A stretch of 64,000 bases of DNA, taken from the NCBI GenBank assembly GCA_019279435.1, contig JAAALK010000287.1:86013532-86077531 (forward strand), written 5' to 3'. Under the pieces are notes generated by a model. The model saw only the letters and a list, made by a program, of their open reading frames with translations. It made no database searches and was not told the DNA's origin. Positions 34,633 through 45,040 of this stretch are shown piece after piece. This DNA is from Zizania palustris (lineage: Eukaryota > Streptophyta > Magnoliopsida > Poales > Poaceae). Made by a program: the position numbers and the translations under genes. Numbering within the stretch: the first letter of the stretch is position 1; each line of letters begins with the position of its first letter.

Positions 34633-37386
34633 TCAATAATTATGAGTGGGAGCAAACGGTCCAATGCCGGGTTTGGCAAAAGTGCTAAACCAGTGTCGAG
34701 CAATCTGCTCAAAAGTAGGGAAGCAAAAAGAATCATATGAGTCTGGACCGAAACGCGAATCAAAGCGCGATCCTATGTTCTTCCTAAAATCACGGCCACG
34801 AGGTCCAAAGTCGTATCCATAACGATCCGGAACTCTGTCGGAACGAAAACCACCCTCCGGAGCACGATCATAAAAATCATCTCCTCTACCACCACCTACA
34901 CGACGTGGCCTGGCCTCTAGCCTCTCTCTACGTCGAGGAACTCTCTGTCTACCACTCTGCTGATAGAACTGCTCCTGCCCACCTCGAGCTCTCTCTGCTC
35001 GCTCAACCCGCTTCCTCCTGAAGCAAAACTCCTCAAGATGCCCGTCTCTCTGGCAGAACTCACAGTGATAGGCAGGCTTCTTAGGATGTGGTTGAGGCTT
35101 GGGATTCTTAGGCTTGGTGGTGTTTGGTGTATCATCTTTGGTGTGAGAGGGTCCAGGTAAAGAATCAAGAGAAGTATGGAGAGATTTAGGCTTTGGAACC
35201 CATATTTGCTTCTTAGGTGGAGATTTAGGTTGTTCTTGGAACACTCCATCCTTGGGCTGACTATCCTTAAAGGACTCAGTAGAGTGAATCTTGGGATATC
35301 TCTGTTCGGGAGTCATCTTACTCCACTCCACTGCTCGGCTAATGGCGCTCTCAAAATCAGCCTTGGTATAGGTGTAACCTACCCCAAACCCATCCTGTCT
35401 CTTGAACTGCTGGATCATCATGCTGAGTTGTGGCTCTTTAGCACTGATCCAACTCAGGATTGAACGGAGGTAAAAGTTCTCGTTCTGAACATCAGCTAGC
35501 TCCTCTCTCAAAGAAGCTAACACCTCCACCTGAGACAAGCAGATCTCACACTCTATATCAACTTCGACAGACTTCTCAGCTTTTAGCTTAATCAACTCCA
35601 TTCTAATGGATAAGCAGTTCTCACAAACAGTGGATGGAATCGACAAGGTCTCAAGCTCTAGCTTAGTCTGCTCCAACTCAACTCTCACTCCAGCTAACTC
35701 GCTCAACTGCTCATCACTATTGGCTCTCAGCTCGGCTATACTAGCTAAATGGGATGGGCAGTCTACACAAGGTGCGACAACAGTGGCATAAGCATCTTTT
35801 AGCTCCTGCTGAGCGCTTTCAAGCTCAGTGGCCAATGTGTCTCTCTCATCTACTCTCACTGTGTACCTGGACTTAAGAGTCGTCAGGTCACACAACAGCA
35901 CCTCACAGTTAGGGCACTCACCACTATCACCCAAGCAAGGGGAAGAAGACAAACTCTCAATCTTGCCATTTGCTGTGACAAGCTCACTCTCAAGCTCATC
36001 TATCCTCTTCTTAGCCCCTCTAAGCAATTTCTCCCTATACTTCAACTCCTTATTGTTCTGTTCTAGTAAGTTAACAACTTCTTGTTCATACGAAGATGCA
36101 TTCTCATCGTCGTCGTCGTCGGAGTCGTCGGAGGAGTCCTTCTCTTTCTTCTCCCCAAGAGCCATTGAGCAGAAGCTCTTGTGGGGTCTTCGGCTATGAC
36201 GTGAGCGACTCTTCGGCTTGTCCCCGAAACCCATGAAATAGAAGCCCGCCGGATTGTCCTTGTCCTTCCCCTTCCTGATCATGATATCTTCATCACTTGA
36301 ACTCGAAGACGAGGAGGAAGACGAGGATCTCTTGGAGTATCTTTTCTCCATCTCGGCGAAGAAGGTCTTGTCTCGCTTCTTGTTCTCACGCCTGTAGTCT
36401 TTCAGAGCCTTTTGAAAGAGTTTTGTCTTGGGCTTGCCCTTCATGGAGTTATCGTACTTGCCGGAGTTGTAGGAGTTGCCACCGGTTCCCTTCTTGTAAT
36501 TCTTCTGCTTGGGGCAGTCGGCGATGAAATGACCTGGATCACCACACTCAAAGCATCCGAATTTTGTGCCGTGTCTCTTAAACATTCGCTTATCATAGAC
36601 ACGTCGCACCCGGTTGTTAAACAGGCACAAATCATCATCTCCTAGAGTATCAAGTTGTTCCTCAGAGATAGACATCAAGGAAAAAGCAGTACAACTCATG
36701 GCATTAGGATCAGCAGACGGTGTCGCAAGTGCCAAAGTCTTGGAGCTAGAATCAGTGAGATTTGATCTCAACTGAATATCGACCTCTGAGGCCTTGAGCT
36801 TACTAAAAAGCTCTGCGATGGTCAAGGTATCGTAAGACGCGCTCTCAACAATAGAAGAAACCTTGATCTCCCATATCTTAGGGTCCAAGGTATGGAGTAC
36901 CTTAAGCGCCTGCTCATGATCCGAGACCAGCTGATCACGCTCGGCCTTGTTAACGTGAAGCTTGTTAATGATCGATTGAAAATGACCAAACAAAGCGTCA
37001 ACAGTCTCACCCGGCTTCTGTGAGAAATTTTCATACTCACGCCGGTAGGTTTGAAATAGTCTAGCCTTGACCTGAGTTGTCCCCTCATGGTGTGCCTGAA
37101 GGGTAGCCCAGATCTCACGAGCAGTGGTGAGATGGCTAACACGCTCAAATTCACTAGGACCTAGACCAGAAAATAAAATATTCACCGCCTTGCTATTATT
37201 TTGATGCTGGGTAATTACATTAGCAGCAGTATCCGCAGCAATAGTCGTTATGGTGAAATTAGGATGAACACAAATCTCCCATATGTCCGAGCTCTGGCTC
37301 ATAAGGTATGCTCGCATGCGAGTCTTCCAATAAGTATAGCCAAAAGCCTCTAGGGACGGGATTTTACCTGAAGACGTCATGGTCAC
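34633..37386 (-). CDS. gag: Large gag protein of copia D (intact, 917 aa)
   Basis: This probably forms the virus-like particle that packages the element RNA. The N-terminal third is a UBN2-type copia gag domain (LEAFGYTYWKTRMRAYLMSQ, residues ~13-32; REIWATLQAHHEGTTQVKAR, ~86-105). A CCHC knuckle CFECGDPGHFIADC lies near residue 275. A Ser/Asp-rich segment follows (~355-435), then long coiled coils (~440-690). A second knuckle CEFCQRDGHLEEFC lies near residue 790, and the C-terminus is Arg/Gly-rich (~800-870). The start ATG at 37386 lies about 50 bp after the primer site. It is much longer than a minimal copia gag and has a free stop with no protease or pol behind it. The ORF is undamaged and could be expressed. 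Confidence 0.93.
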   Translation of the reverse strand: MTMTSSGKIPSLEAFGYTYWKTRMRAYLMSQSSDIWEICVHPNFTITTIAADTAANVITQHQNNSKAVNILFSGLGPSEFERVSHLTTAREIWATLQAHHEGTTQVKARLFQTYRREYENFSQKPGETVDALFGHFQSIINKLHVNKAERDQLVSDHEQALKVLHTLDPKIWEIKVSSIVESASYDTLTIAELFSKLKASEVDIQLRSNLTDSSSKTLALATPSADPNAMSCTAFSLMSISEEQLDTLGDDDLCLFNNRVRRVYDKRMFKRHGTKFGCFECGDPGHFIADCPKQKNYKKGTGGNSYNSGKYDNSMKGKPKTKLFQKALKDYRRENKKRDKTFFAEMEKRYSKRSSSSSSSSSSSDEDIMIRKGKDKDNPAGFYFMGFGDKPKSRSRHSRRPHKSFCSMALGEKKEKDSSDDSDDDDDENASSYEQEVVNLLEQNNKELKYREKLLRGAKKRIDELESELVTANGKIESLSSSPCLGDSGECPNCEVLLCDLTTLKSRYTVRVDERDTLATELESAQQELKDAYATVVAPCVDCPSHLASIAELRANSDEQLSELAGVRVELEQTKLELETLSIPSTVCENCLSIRMELIKLKAEKSVEVDIECEICLSQVEVLASLREELADVQNENFYLRSILSWISAKEPQLSMMIQQFKRQDGFGVGYTYTKADFESAISRAVEWSKMTPEQRYPKIHSTESFKDSQPKDGVFQEQPKSPPKKQIWVPKPKSLHTSLDSLPGPSHTKDDTPNTTKPKNPKPQPHPKKPAYHCEFCQRDGHLEEFCFRRKRVERAERARGGQEQFYQQSGRQRVPRRRERLEARPRRVGGGRGDDFYDRAPEGGFRSDRVPDRYGYDFGPRGRDFRKNIGSRFDSRFGPDSYDSFCFPTFEQIARHWFSTFAKPGIGPFAPTHNY

Positions 37387-37433
37387 TACCTAGGTTTTGA
37401 ATCGGTTAAGATATTTAAAAAAAACCTAACCTC

Positions 37434-37445
37434 GCTCTGATACCA
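37434..37445 (-). other. Primer binding site of copia D (tRNA-iMet type)
   Basis: TGGTATCAGAGC on the minus strand, two bases inside the 5' LTR end. Confidence 0.88.
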
Positions 37446-37447
37446 CT

Positions 37448-38946
37448 TGTAGGACCGAAAGTAGCGACCAGAGGGGGGGTGAATGGGCGCCTAAAAATTT
37501 CTTGTTAAACTATATTTTAATCGCAACACCCAAATGAACTTAACCGGACAAATAATATTTGCGAAGCAAATTTCATGAATTAAAGTTGTCTAAAAAAATT
37601 GACCGGTGTCCTAATTAAAATGATATTAAAAATAATTTAAATAAAGATATCGCAGTAAATAAAAACACCTAGATAAATCACAAGATATTTATATTGCAAT
37701 CTAAAAATAAATTACCAATCAATTGGGTAAAAACATGGATCATCCAGAGATTAATATAGAAATAAACCTAAAACATTTCATGTGAATCTAGAATGAAAAT
37801 AATACTACGACCAATAATAAAATCTTCTTTTTATATGAGCAGATTAAAATAATCAAGTACTAAAATATTTTGACAGATTAATTACCCACGAAATTTCTAA
37901 ACAAATTTTCAACTAATTAATAAATAGGTGATTATCTCTAAAACTAATCTACTAAAAATAGGAGATAATACCTACGTCATATGTGTGCCTCGGTTGCCGT
38001 GCAAGTGGGACCGCTCGTAGATGCAACGCCGTTCGCCGCGCCACTGTGAAAAAAATCACACGCTGTTTCACGGCTCGCCGGCCGGAGCGCCTGGATAGCT
38101 GTGGCCGAAATACTCCTGCCGTGGAGAGATGTTTTGCCGTGGGGCCCACGTGCTTCCGTGCACAACGAAAATGGCTGGACAAAATTGCTGCCCGCCGTTT
38201 GTAGAAGAAGCAGCTGCCGCTGCTTTTGCCGTGGCGGCGTGAAGATCAACTGGCCGGCAGCGTCGGTTGATGCGGAAAAATATTTGCGGCGACCCGAGAG
38301 GATTTCCACTGACGGGAGAGAAGGATCGCAGAGAAAAAAAATGGATGGACTGAATATTGTAGATTGATCTAAAAACTCAAAAACAGTCAACTATCCCCAA
38401 GGGGATAGGGGCCTATTTATAGGCAAATCCTAATACATGAAAAGACTACTTTACCCTCGGGTAAAATAAACTGACTCTAAAATAAATTCCGAAAATTACA
38501 AAAATATTCTTAGAAAAATAACTTGACTCGAATAAAAATATTCTAAACTTAAAAACTAAATATTAATATCCTAAAAAATGAATTAACGATAGATTGTCAG
38601 TTTTGCGCCGAAACTGACAAAGCGTCCACCGTCTTCGCACCGGGTACCCGGATTGGGCCGACCCGACCCCGCAGCTCCCTCAGCCCGGCAATCGCTCGCC
38701 GCTCGTGTACCTGAGTCAAACCCAGTCAACAGACCAGTGGATCATCTGCCGCTCCTAGCCATGTACCCGGATTGGGCCAGCCCGACTCCGCAGCTCCTCT
38801 GCCCGGCCGTCGCTCACTGCCCGTGTACCTGAGTCACATGCGCCTCAGACTCGACAGGTCTTCATCTCTCCCTTCCTTTGACTTCCGTTGACAATCACTC
38901 ATCACATCTGGAGTATCAAAATCATATTCTTCAACATGGTTTCTCA
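37448..38946 (-). repeat. 5' LTR of copia D
   Basis: 1499 bp, TGAGAAACC at 38946 down to CCTACA at 37448, near-identical to 31740-33240. Followed on the plus strand by the GTTAG duplication. Confidence 0.95.
38414..38421 (-). promoter_or_regulatory. TATA box of the copia D 5' LTR
   Basis: TATAAATA on the minus strand in the context gcctataaataggcccc, about 970 bp upstream of the end of the 5' LTR, conserved in the partner LTR. Confidence 0.7.
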
Positions 38947-38951
38947 GTTAG
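38947..38951 (+). repeat. Target site duplication GTTAG, right copy (copia D)
   Basis: Matches 31735-31739 exactly; G gag resumes here. Confidence 0.9.
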
Positions 38952-39568
38952 CTCCTAGGTAGATGCGACACTTATAAGGTTTGGCTTTACCGAAGCCGTA
39001 CCTCCAACTCCTATTGCTAGCATACTTCCGATAAATCACATTTATAGTAGAACTAACGGAAGTACCGGCAAAGCCATTACGTCTCCAGCCTCCATTTCCG
39101 TGGACGACACCAGTCACCATGCTTATGGCCAAACTAGCACTGCCTACCATGCGTCGCCTACACCTGCACCGGCGCTAGTTTTTCCCACGCTGCCCACACC
39201 ACATGCACAAGCGCATAGGCCCGAACACGTCATACATCCCGAGCTAGCACACGAAGAGGACCCCCGCGGACGACACACCGACATACCGCCACGTGTCGCG
39301 TCCCGCATGAGAGGCGCGCACAGGCAGCAGGCCAGGATGACATCGAGGAGCGGATCCGCGCAGGGTTTAGAGAGTGCACCGGTTTAGTACCCAGGGGTAG
39401 AGCTAGGGTTTAACAAAAGTCGTACCCCAATCATTTCGACACGATACCTTACCCTCGTGGCTATAGAGTCCCTGAATTCACCAAGTTCGGCGGTGAGGGT
39501 AACAAAACCACACAAGAGCATGTCAGTCAGTTTTTAGCACAGTGTGGAGAAACTAGTGGGTCGGACGC
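38952..39568 (+). pseudogene. gag: gag segment of element G (part 2)
   Basis: The frame resumes after copia D and runs to a TAG at 39385-39387 through Pro/His-rich sequence. A shifted frame then gives the conserved entry to the gag core: YPRGYRVPEFTKFGGEGNK and EHVSQFLAQCGETSGSDA (about 39440-39568), where Tat-2 interrupts. The next residues of the core continue at 60295 (RLFSLSLSDTAFTWFFALPP), across 20.7 kb. Stops at about 38955 and 39385 and a frameshift make it nonfunctional. Confidence 0.77.
39564..39568 (+). repeat. Target site duplication GACGC, left copy (Tat-2)
   Basis: GACGC precedes the LTR terminus at 39569 and recurs in direct orientation at 60290-60294 after the other Tat-2 LTR. 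Its inverted copy GCGTC sits at 46756-46760 in the left palindrome arm. Confidence 0.9.
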
Positions 39569-40064
39569 TGTTGGCGTAAAAGATTACGCTAACAGGTTTC
39601 TGTAGATTAGAAACTAACAAACGAAGTGTTTGCGAAGGGAACTGTTCTAAACCTCCGAAAGGATAATAACTTAGAATAGTTCGAATGTGTGTATTGAATA
39701 ATTTGTATTCGGCCCCTATTACAGGGTGAAATGGGGGGTATTTATAGGCTCAAAAATTAAGGAAAAGACCTATTTACCCCTCTATTACAACCGACATAGT
39801 GGAAACTATTCGGTACCCTTGATAGGGCTAAAATGGTAAAAGACTAATCTAATAATATAAAAGATAAATCTTCCATCTTAGCTGGCAATAAAGATCTCAA
39901 AAGGCCTTAGTTCGAATATATACTCCGAACCAATGCCTATCTTCATACTTCGACTTTGACTCAGGGTATCTTCGAAGATGGATGTCTGTAAACCTTCGAA
40001 TCCATTATCTGCTTTTGTGCTATTACGGCAATAACCCCAAAGATGGGATATTTTCCCCCCAACA
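39569..40064 (-). repeat. 3' LTR of Tat-2
   Basis: 496 bp, same family as 3404-3898, reverse orientation; TGTTGGCG at the left edge and CCCCAACA at the right edge of the plus strand. The adjoining gtagcccctcgaatacgctt is the inverse of the purine tract next to the Tat-1 3' LTR, which identifies this as the 3' LTR. Confidence 0.93.
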
Positions 40065-40391
40065 GTAGCCCCTCGAATACGCTTCTCCGTTAACCTGTAA
40101 TGTTATGAGAGCAGTATACGGAAGGAAAAAATAACCAGGCATAGGGGTTATTAGATTTTAATTCATCTCCGAAATGTGCAAAGATATAAAACTCCGAATC
40201 AGTCTTAAAACAATTACTTTCGAACTATCTTAGAACCGACTCAGGAAGTTCGAGAGTCTTTTAGACTTAGAAGAAATAGTCGTTAGCTTTCTTCTTCTAA
40301 CGGAAACCGTAGAATGCGTTAATTTCGGAGGAAAGTAACGGGCAGGAATGCGAAACGGCATGGACTAACGGTAAAAATGTAAAGTCTAGGC

Positions 40392-40399
40392 TATAAATA
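40392..40399 (+). promoter_or_regulatory. TATA box of the Tat-2 antisense gene
   Basis: TATAAATA lies ~125 bp upstream of ATG 40522, in the same context as the Tat-1 copy (13615-13622). The interval 40065-40391 otherwise holds no ORF. Confidence 0.7.
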
Positions 40400-40521
40400 G
40401 AGGGCCTAGAACTTACCCGATTACCTTTCCACTGCTCTCTTGCAAACAAACATCTTCTGAGCCCTTTGAGTCCTTTGAGCCCTAGCCTCCATTTTTCTCC
40501 CAAAATAACCCAGTGACTACA

Positions 40522-43500
40522 ATGGCGAAAACAAAGGGTTCTGGAGCCCCTTCGGCCTTGGCTCGGCAGCAGGCGGCTGCAGCAGCAGCGGCCGTGGCGT
40601 TGGCGACGGCGCCTCCAACACCCGCAATGACATCCATGGCGGTAGGAGGGAGAAATCGCCAAAATGTTGATGATCAAGGTCTCTGCCCGCCATCAACGAA
40701 GTACCTGGACCAATCCTTTCAACTGGGATCTTCTACCTGCAAGAGGGAATCACTGGCAATCACAGTAGAAGGGAGGATTAGCACCGGAGTTATGATCTGC
40801 AAGCCTGGAAAAGAACTCATCCCGTCGCCAAGGCCCGGAGAAGTGGTCGTCTTTGAAGCCTTCTTCGAAGCCGGCTTAGGCCTTCCAGCAGTGGGCTTCT
40901 TGGCGGAGGTACTCGATTTATTCCATGTCACCCTTCCTCAACTATCTCCGAACGCAGTAGCTCGTTTGGCTATCTTCGAATGGGCATTGAGAGCCGAAGG
41001 CTGTGAGGGGAGAGCAGAAATCTTCGCTGCGTTACACAGAGCTTCATGCCAGCCAAAAACCTTCGTAGGCCCTGGAGGTGAAAAAGTAGTAGTAGCCTTC
41101 GGAAGTATCAACTTTAGGCTTCGGGATGAATATGCCCTTCAATTTCCTGCTAAGGCCATCAATGCTAGATGGTATACTGACTGGGTCATGAGGTGGTTTT
41201 ATGCCGAAGTTGGGGCGAGCAATCCTCTGGCCGGACCTCTGAAAGAAATCCAATTCCGGAAGGAAGCCTTAGTGCAACCGGACCAAGGTCAACTCGAAGC
41301 TCGCCTCATCCTACTTCAGAAGATTAGTCGGAGGTTGAGCATGCAAGACTTAGCCGAAGAATTCCTTGGGTTACAAATCTCTCCGCTTATGGCCAACTGG
41401 CCTATCATCTTCGAAGAGGATTCGGAAGGCGGTCTCCGAACGATCACTTCGACTTCGAGCCCTGCAGGTAACTTCGAAGACAACATGTATTATGCATATT
41501 CATTCGAAGAAAAACTAACTTGATTCATTTTTTAGCTTCTTCAGCCCCTATTACTTCGGAGCAAATCGTAAGGGCTTCGGAGAAGATTTTGGGCGCTCCA
41601 ACTCCGACCGAAAAAGAATGGAGAATCAAGTTGGTCGAGAGTTGGGAGACATTTAACAGAGTGTGGGGAATGCTGGAAATCACTCCGCCCCCTTTGATGG
41701 ATTGGGTGCCTTCGGAGAAAGGACCCAAAAAGAGGAAAGCCGAAGCTGGGAATTCGAGCTCTGCTAAGACTCCAGTGAAGAAGGTGGCTCGGAAGCCCAA
41801 AAATCTTGCACCTTCGAATCCTGCACCTTCGAGCTCAAGGGCTTCAGTCTCTGACTCCCAAGAGGACGAAGGGAGGTTGCTTGTGCGTCTGATAGACGAA
41901 GATGAAACTCAAAGGACTACACAAGCCGAAGTACCTGCGAACGTGCCAGAGTCCCGAAATAATCTTGAGCAACCAAGGACTTCGGCAGTTCAGGAAGATA
42001 TATCTCAGGACGAAGTTCCTGTGAATGAAAGTGGGGTCGAAGTTACTATGGCTTCGATTCCTGAAGAGGCAACAAGGACTGCTCAGGACGATGCTCCTGC
42101 AGTCGAAGACTTAACGGCTGATTCAGACGAAGATCTCGCCTTCGATCCGCCGAAAAGTCCGATAATTACCCCTCTGCAAAATGTCGAAGGTGGACTTCGG
42201 ATAACTCTTTCATGTTTATTTTCTGTATTTATACAATGTATAATACTTTTTTTTACAGAGTCCACTCCTATGGAAGAGGTCCACCAAGAAGAAATAATTC
42301 CTGGACCTTCGCCGACTTCGGAGCCAACACAGAGAGCTACTCAAATGGGACCTGGAAGAGGCAAAAGGAATATAGAACCCCTCCCTGCTGCGAGTTCCTG
42401 ATCAACTCCGTCTGATTCAACAGACGAGAGCCAATCTCCCGAGGAGGGCCAGTCTCCAGGGGCTCCGAAGACCACAAGATGACCAACAAGCAATAAGTAT
42501 GCTCCCCCTGCTAGCTCCTTTCCTAGGGCAAACAACTGGTCTTCGGATTTTGCTCGAACCTTTGGATCGAGCTAGCCGCGTCAATGGGGAGACTAACTTA
42601 GTGGCCATCCTAAGTAAAGCGGAAAGGTCGGAGCTCAACGCTGCTATAGAACGTGCAGCTTACTAGGTATGAAGCATCTACGAAATAACATAGAATTCGT
42701 TTACGAATAAATATTTACCTTGGTTTTTTCTTTTTGCAGCAAACCGTCTTGGCCCGAGCTGCAAATATATCTAATGATGAAGAGATCGCTCATCTTCGGG
42801 AGGAAAATAACGTCCTTCAACGGAATCTTAGCATCTCCGAAAGCCGAGTGGTCCAAATGGATAATATAGTGTCAACGGAGCGCAGGGCCAGACAAGGTTT
42901 GGAGGCTGCGAATAAAGAGCTCGAAGCAGAGAGAATTGTGCTTCGAGCAGAAATTGAAAAATTGCGGGCGGAACATGCTACTGCGGGGACCGAACTTATC
43001 AGACTCCAAGAGGAAGCTAGCCAGCTGTTGAACCAAAAGAATATTTTGACCACTGAAATGGCTAGACTTTCTGGGGTTCTTGGAGAAGTAACTTTGATGA
43101 AGGATGCGCTGAACGAAGATAAGCTGAAGTCCGAGAAGGTGGCTGTGGAAGTTATGAATCAGTTGCTAGGTGTCCTGGAGTACTTCGGTACTACTGGGAC
43201 ACTTCCTTCTGACGATAACATCACTCTTCTGCGCCGGTTGAAAAGGATCCAAGGAGTGGCGAAGCAGATGAAGACAGCGGGCATTAGATATGGAGAATTC
43301 TCCGGACAAGTGGCTGCTGTCGGCCTACTTCGCTACTACGAAGATCTAGGTCGATCAATAACTCCGGACGCAGGAGGGGGCCCAATTACCTTTGACGACG
43401 AGCGACTTCTGACTCCTTCCGAAGGTGTGGCTGCTGCCTGGCGAGCCTTCCAAACTTCATGGAGAGCCGAAGGTCGTTCAGCGATCAAGGCTTGGATCGA

Positions 43501-44134
43501 TGAAGGCCAACGCCAGAAGCAAGTTCGGACCCAAGCTTCAAGCAGTCAGCCTCCTCCGAACCCGCAGGTTTAGAAATACCTTAGGATTTTTGGCTATGTA
43601 AAGCTTTATGCTAATGAACATTTATCAATGAAAATTTGTTTATCATATTTTTAGGCTTTACCTCATACGGAAGATATCGAAGTGTTAGACCTTAACGACG
43701 AACTTCGTTCATTATGGACCACCTTCGATCTTCTAAAAGCTTATAAACGTCCTCGATTTTTAGTTCCTCGAGATAGCTCCGGTGCAATTGCGCCCAAAGT
43801 AATCAAAGATATACTGTCTTATATTAAAGAGGAAGAAAAAGAGGTTAACTTGAACACTTCGTCTTTTGAAGACGTTATATGGTCTGAAGACGAAGATGAA
43901 GTTCGAAGTAAAAAACCTGAAGAACTTGGAAGCTGGGAAAGGAGCCCCGAATGGCTTCGAACTTGGGCTGAGCTTCAACAAGAACAGAAGGACTTTAGAG
44001 CTTCGAAGGGGGGCAAGAGAGTTAAACGCAAAGTTGTTAGAACTCCTGGCGCTGGAACTAGTCGTTCCAACCCTAGCTCTAGAGACCAAAGAGGTCTTCG
44101 ATTCCTTCTTGGTACAGATACCAATTTTCCATGA
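40522..44134 (+). pseudogene. Antisense five-exon gene of Tat-2 (Transposase_28-like domain, coiled coil)
   Basis: The gene reads opposite to Tat-2 gag-pol. Inferred exons: 40522-41467, 41536-42189, 42259-42666, 42740-43567 and 43655-44134; all four introns (68-87 bp) are bounded by GT and AG and match those of Tat-1. Exon 1 holds the Transposase_28-like domain (EVVVFEAFFEAGLGLPAVGF; ARLAIFEWALRAEGCEGRAE). Exon 2 is acidic, exon 4 is a ~150-residue coiled coil, and exon 5 ends in a basic tail. Exon 3 carries a TGA at 42399 and a small deletion that shifts the frame, so this copy is broken; the other exon phases agree. The protein's role is unknown. Confidence 0.78.
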
Positions 44135-44524
44135 TGTAATCTGTAAACATATTCGTTCAAATAATGAATACCGATTTAAAATTGTCTCCATATTTACTAG
44201 CCCCTCTTTGGGTATAAGCAACTTCAAACTATATTCAAAGATGGTTATGCGCAAAGAAAAACTTCGGAGTACAATTTTTTGGGGGTTTGGAGCCCCTCTG
44301 CAATTTAAAGATCTTTTAAAATCTTATAAAATGTCTTCGACTATTTGTAGTCTGAAGAATGGCAACTTAGTACCCTTGTTTTTTGAAAGAAATCACTTGA
44401 GATAACTTTCAAGATATCTTAGTATCTTAGATAATTTGTCACTTTGGATTATGTTAACAGACATTCGAAGCTCATGGCTCAAATTCTGTTTTGCTTTAGC
44501 CACTTTCAGCTCATTTTTGCGATC

Positions 44525-44880
44525 TCTGTCGAACCAATGGTTCGGAGTTTGCAATGGTCTGTTTGGACTCTTTTTACGGATGTCTACCAGCCAATGGCTT
44601 GGACTCCGTATATTTTGGCCACCTTCGGCTCTTTTTGCGGAAGTCTACCAGCCAATGGCTTGGACTTCGCATGTTTTGGCCACCTTCGGCTCTTTTTACG
44701 GATGTCTACCAGCCAATGGCTTGGACTCCGTATATTTTAGCCACCTTCGGCTCTTTTTGCGGAAGTCTACCAGCCAATGGCTTGGACTTCGTATGATGTG
44801 GTTTTGGGCTCTTTTACGGATGCCTACAAGCCGGTGGCTTGGACTCCAGATTATGTCAGCCCCCACGTCGGAAGCTTCGA
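44525..44880 (-). repeat. 61-bp tandem repeats in the Tat-2 3' region
   Basis: Units begin at 44586, 44647, 44708 and 44769, exactly 61 bp apart, each opening accagccaatggcttggact. Units 1 and 3 share one variant and units 2 and 4 another, giving a 122 bp higher-order period. Degenerate units flank the block on both sides. It is the counterpart of 9378-9607 in Tat-1. From 44135 to 44524 there is only untranslated sequence. Confidence 0.88.
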
Positions 44881-45040
44881 ACCAATGGTTCGAAGTCCGA
44901 AAATACGATTCAGCTTCATGACACTTCCCTCTCGGTCAACCCCGCGGTTCTAGTGCGTCCACTCGGAAGCTGGAAGTCTATGAGGGGAAGGCATTATCTG
45001 GACCATATGCTTTATTAATTCAGAAGATGATTACAAGTGA

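Larger units (their letters stand above)
31740..38946 (-). mobile_element. Copia element D: young gag-only SIRE-like retrotransposon
   Basis: This complete 7.2 kb element lies on the minus strand: 5' LTR 38946-37448, tRNA-iMet primer site, one intact 917-residue gag ORF, a ~1.4 kb non-coding region, a polypurine tract and a 3' LTR 33240-31740. The target duplication GTTAG is perfect. The LTRs differ by about ten substitutions and a few length changes in runs, by eye, so insertion is recent. No protease, integrase, RT or RNase H is encoded anywhere, so it must borrow pol from an autonomous relative if mobile. Confidence 0.93.

Noticed and set aside
44525..44880. Regular repeats resembling a CRISPR array
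   Set aside because: Units are contiguous 61 bp tandem copies with no unique spacers, in a plant retrotransposon 3' region.
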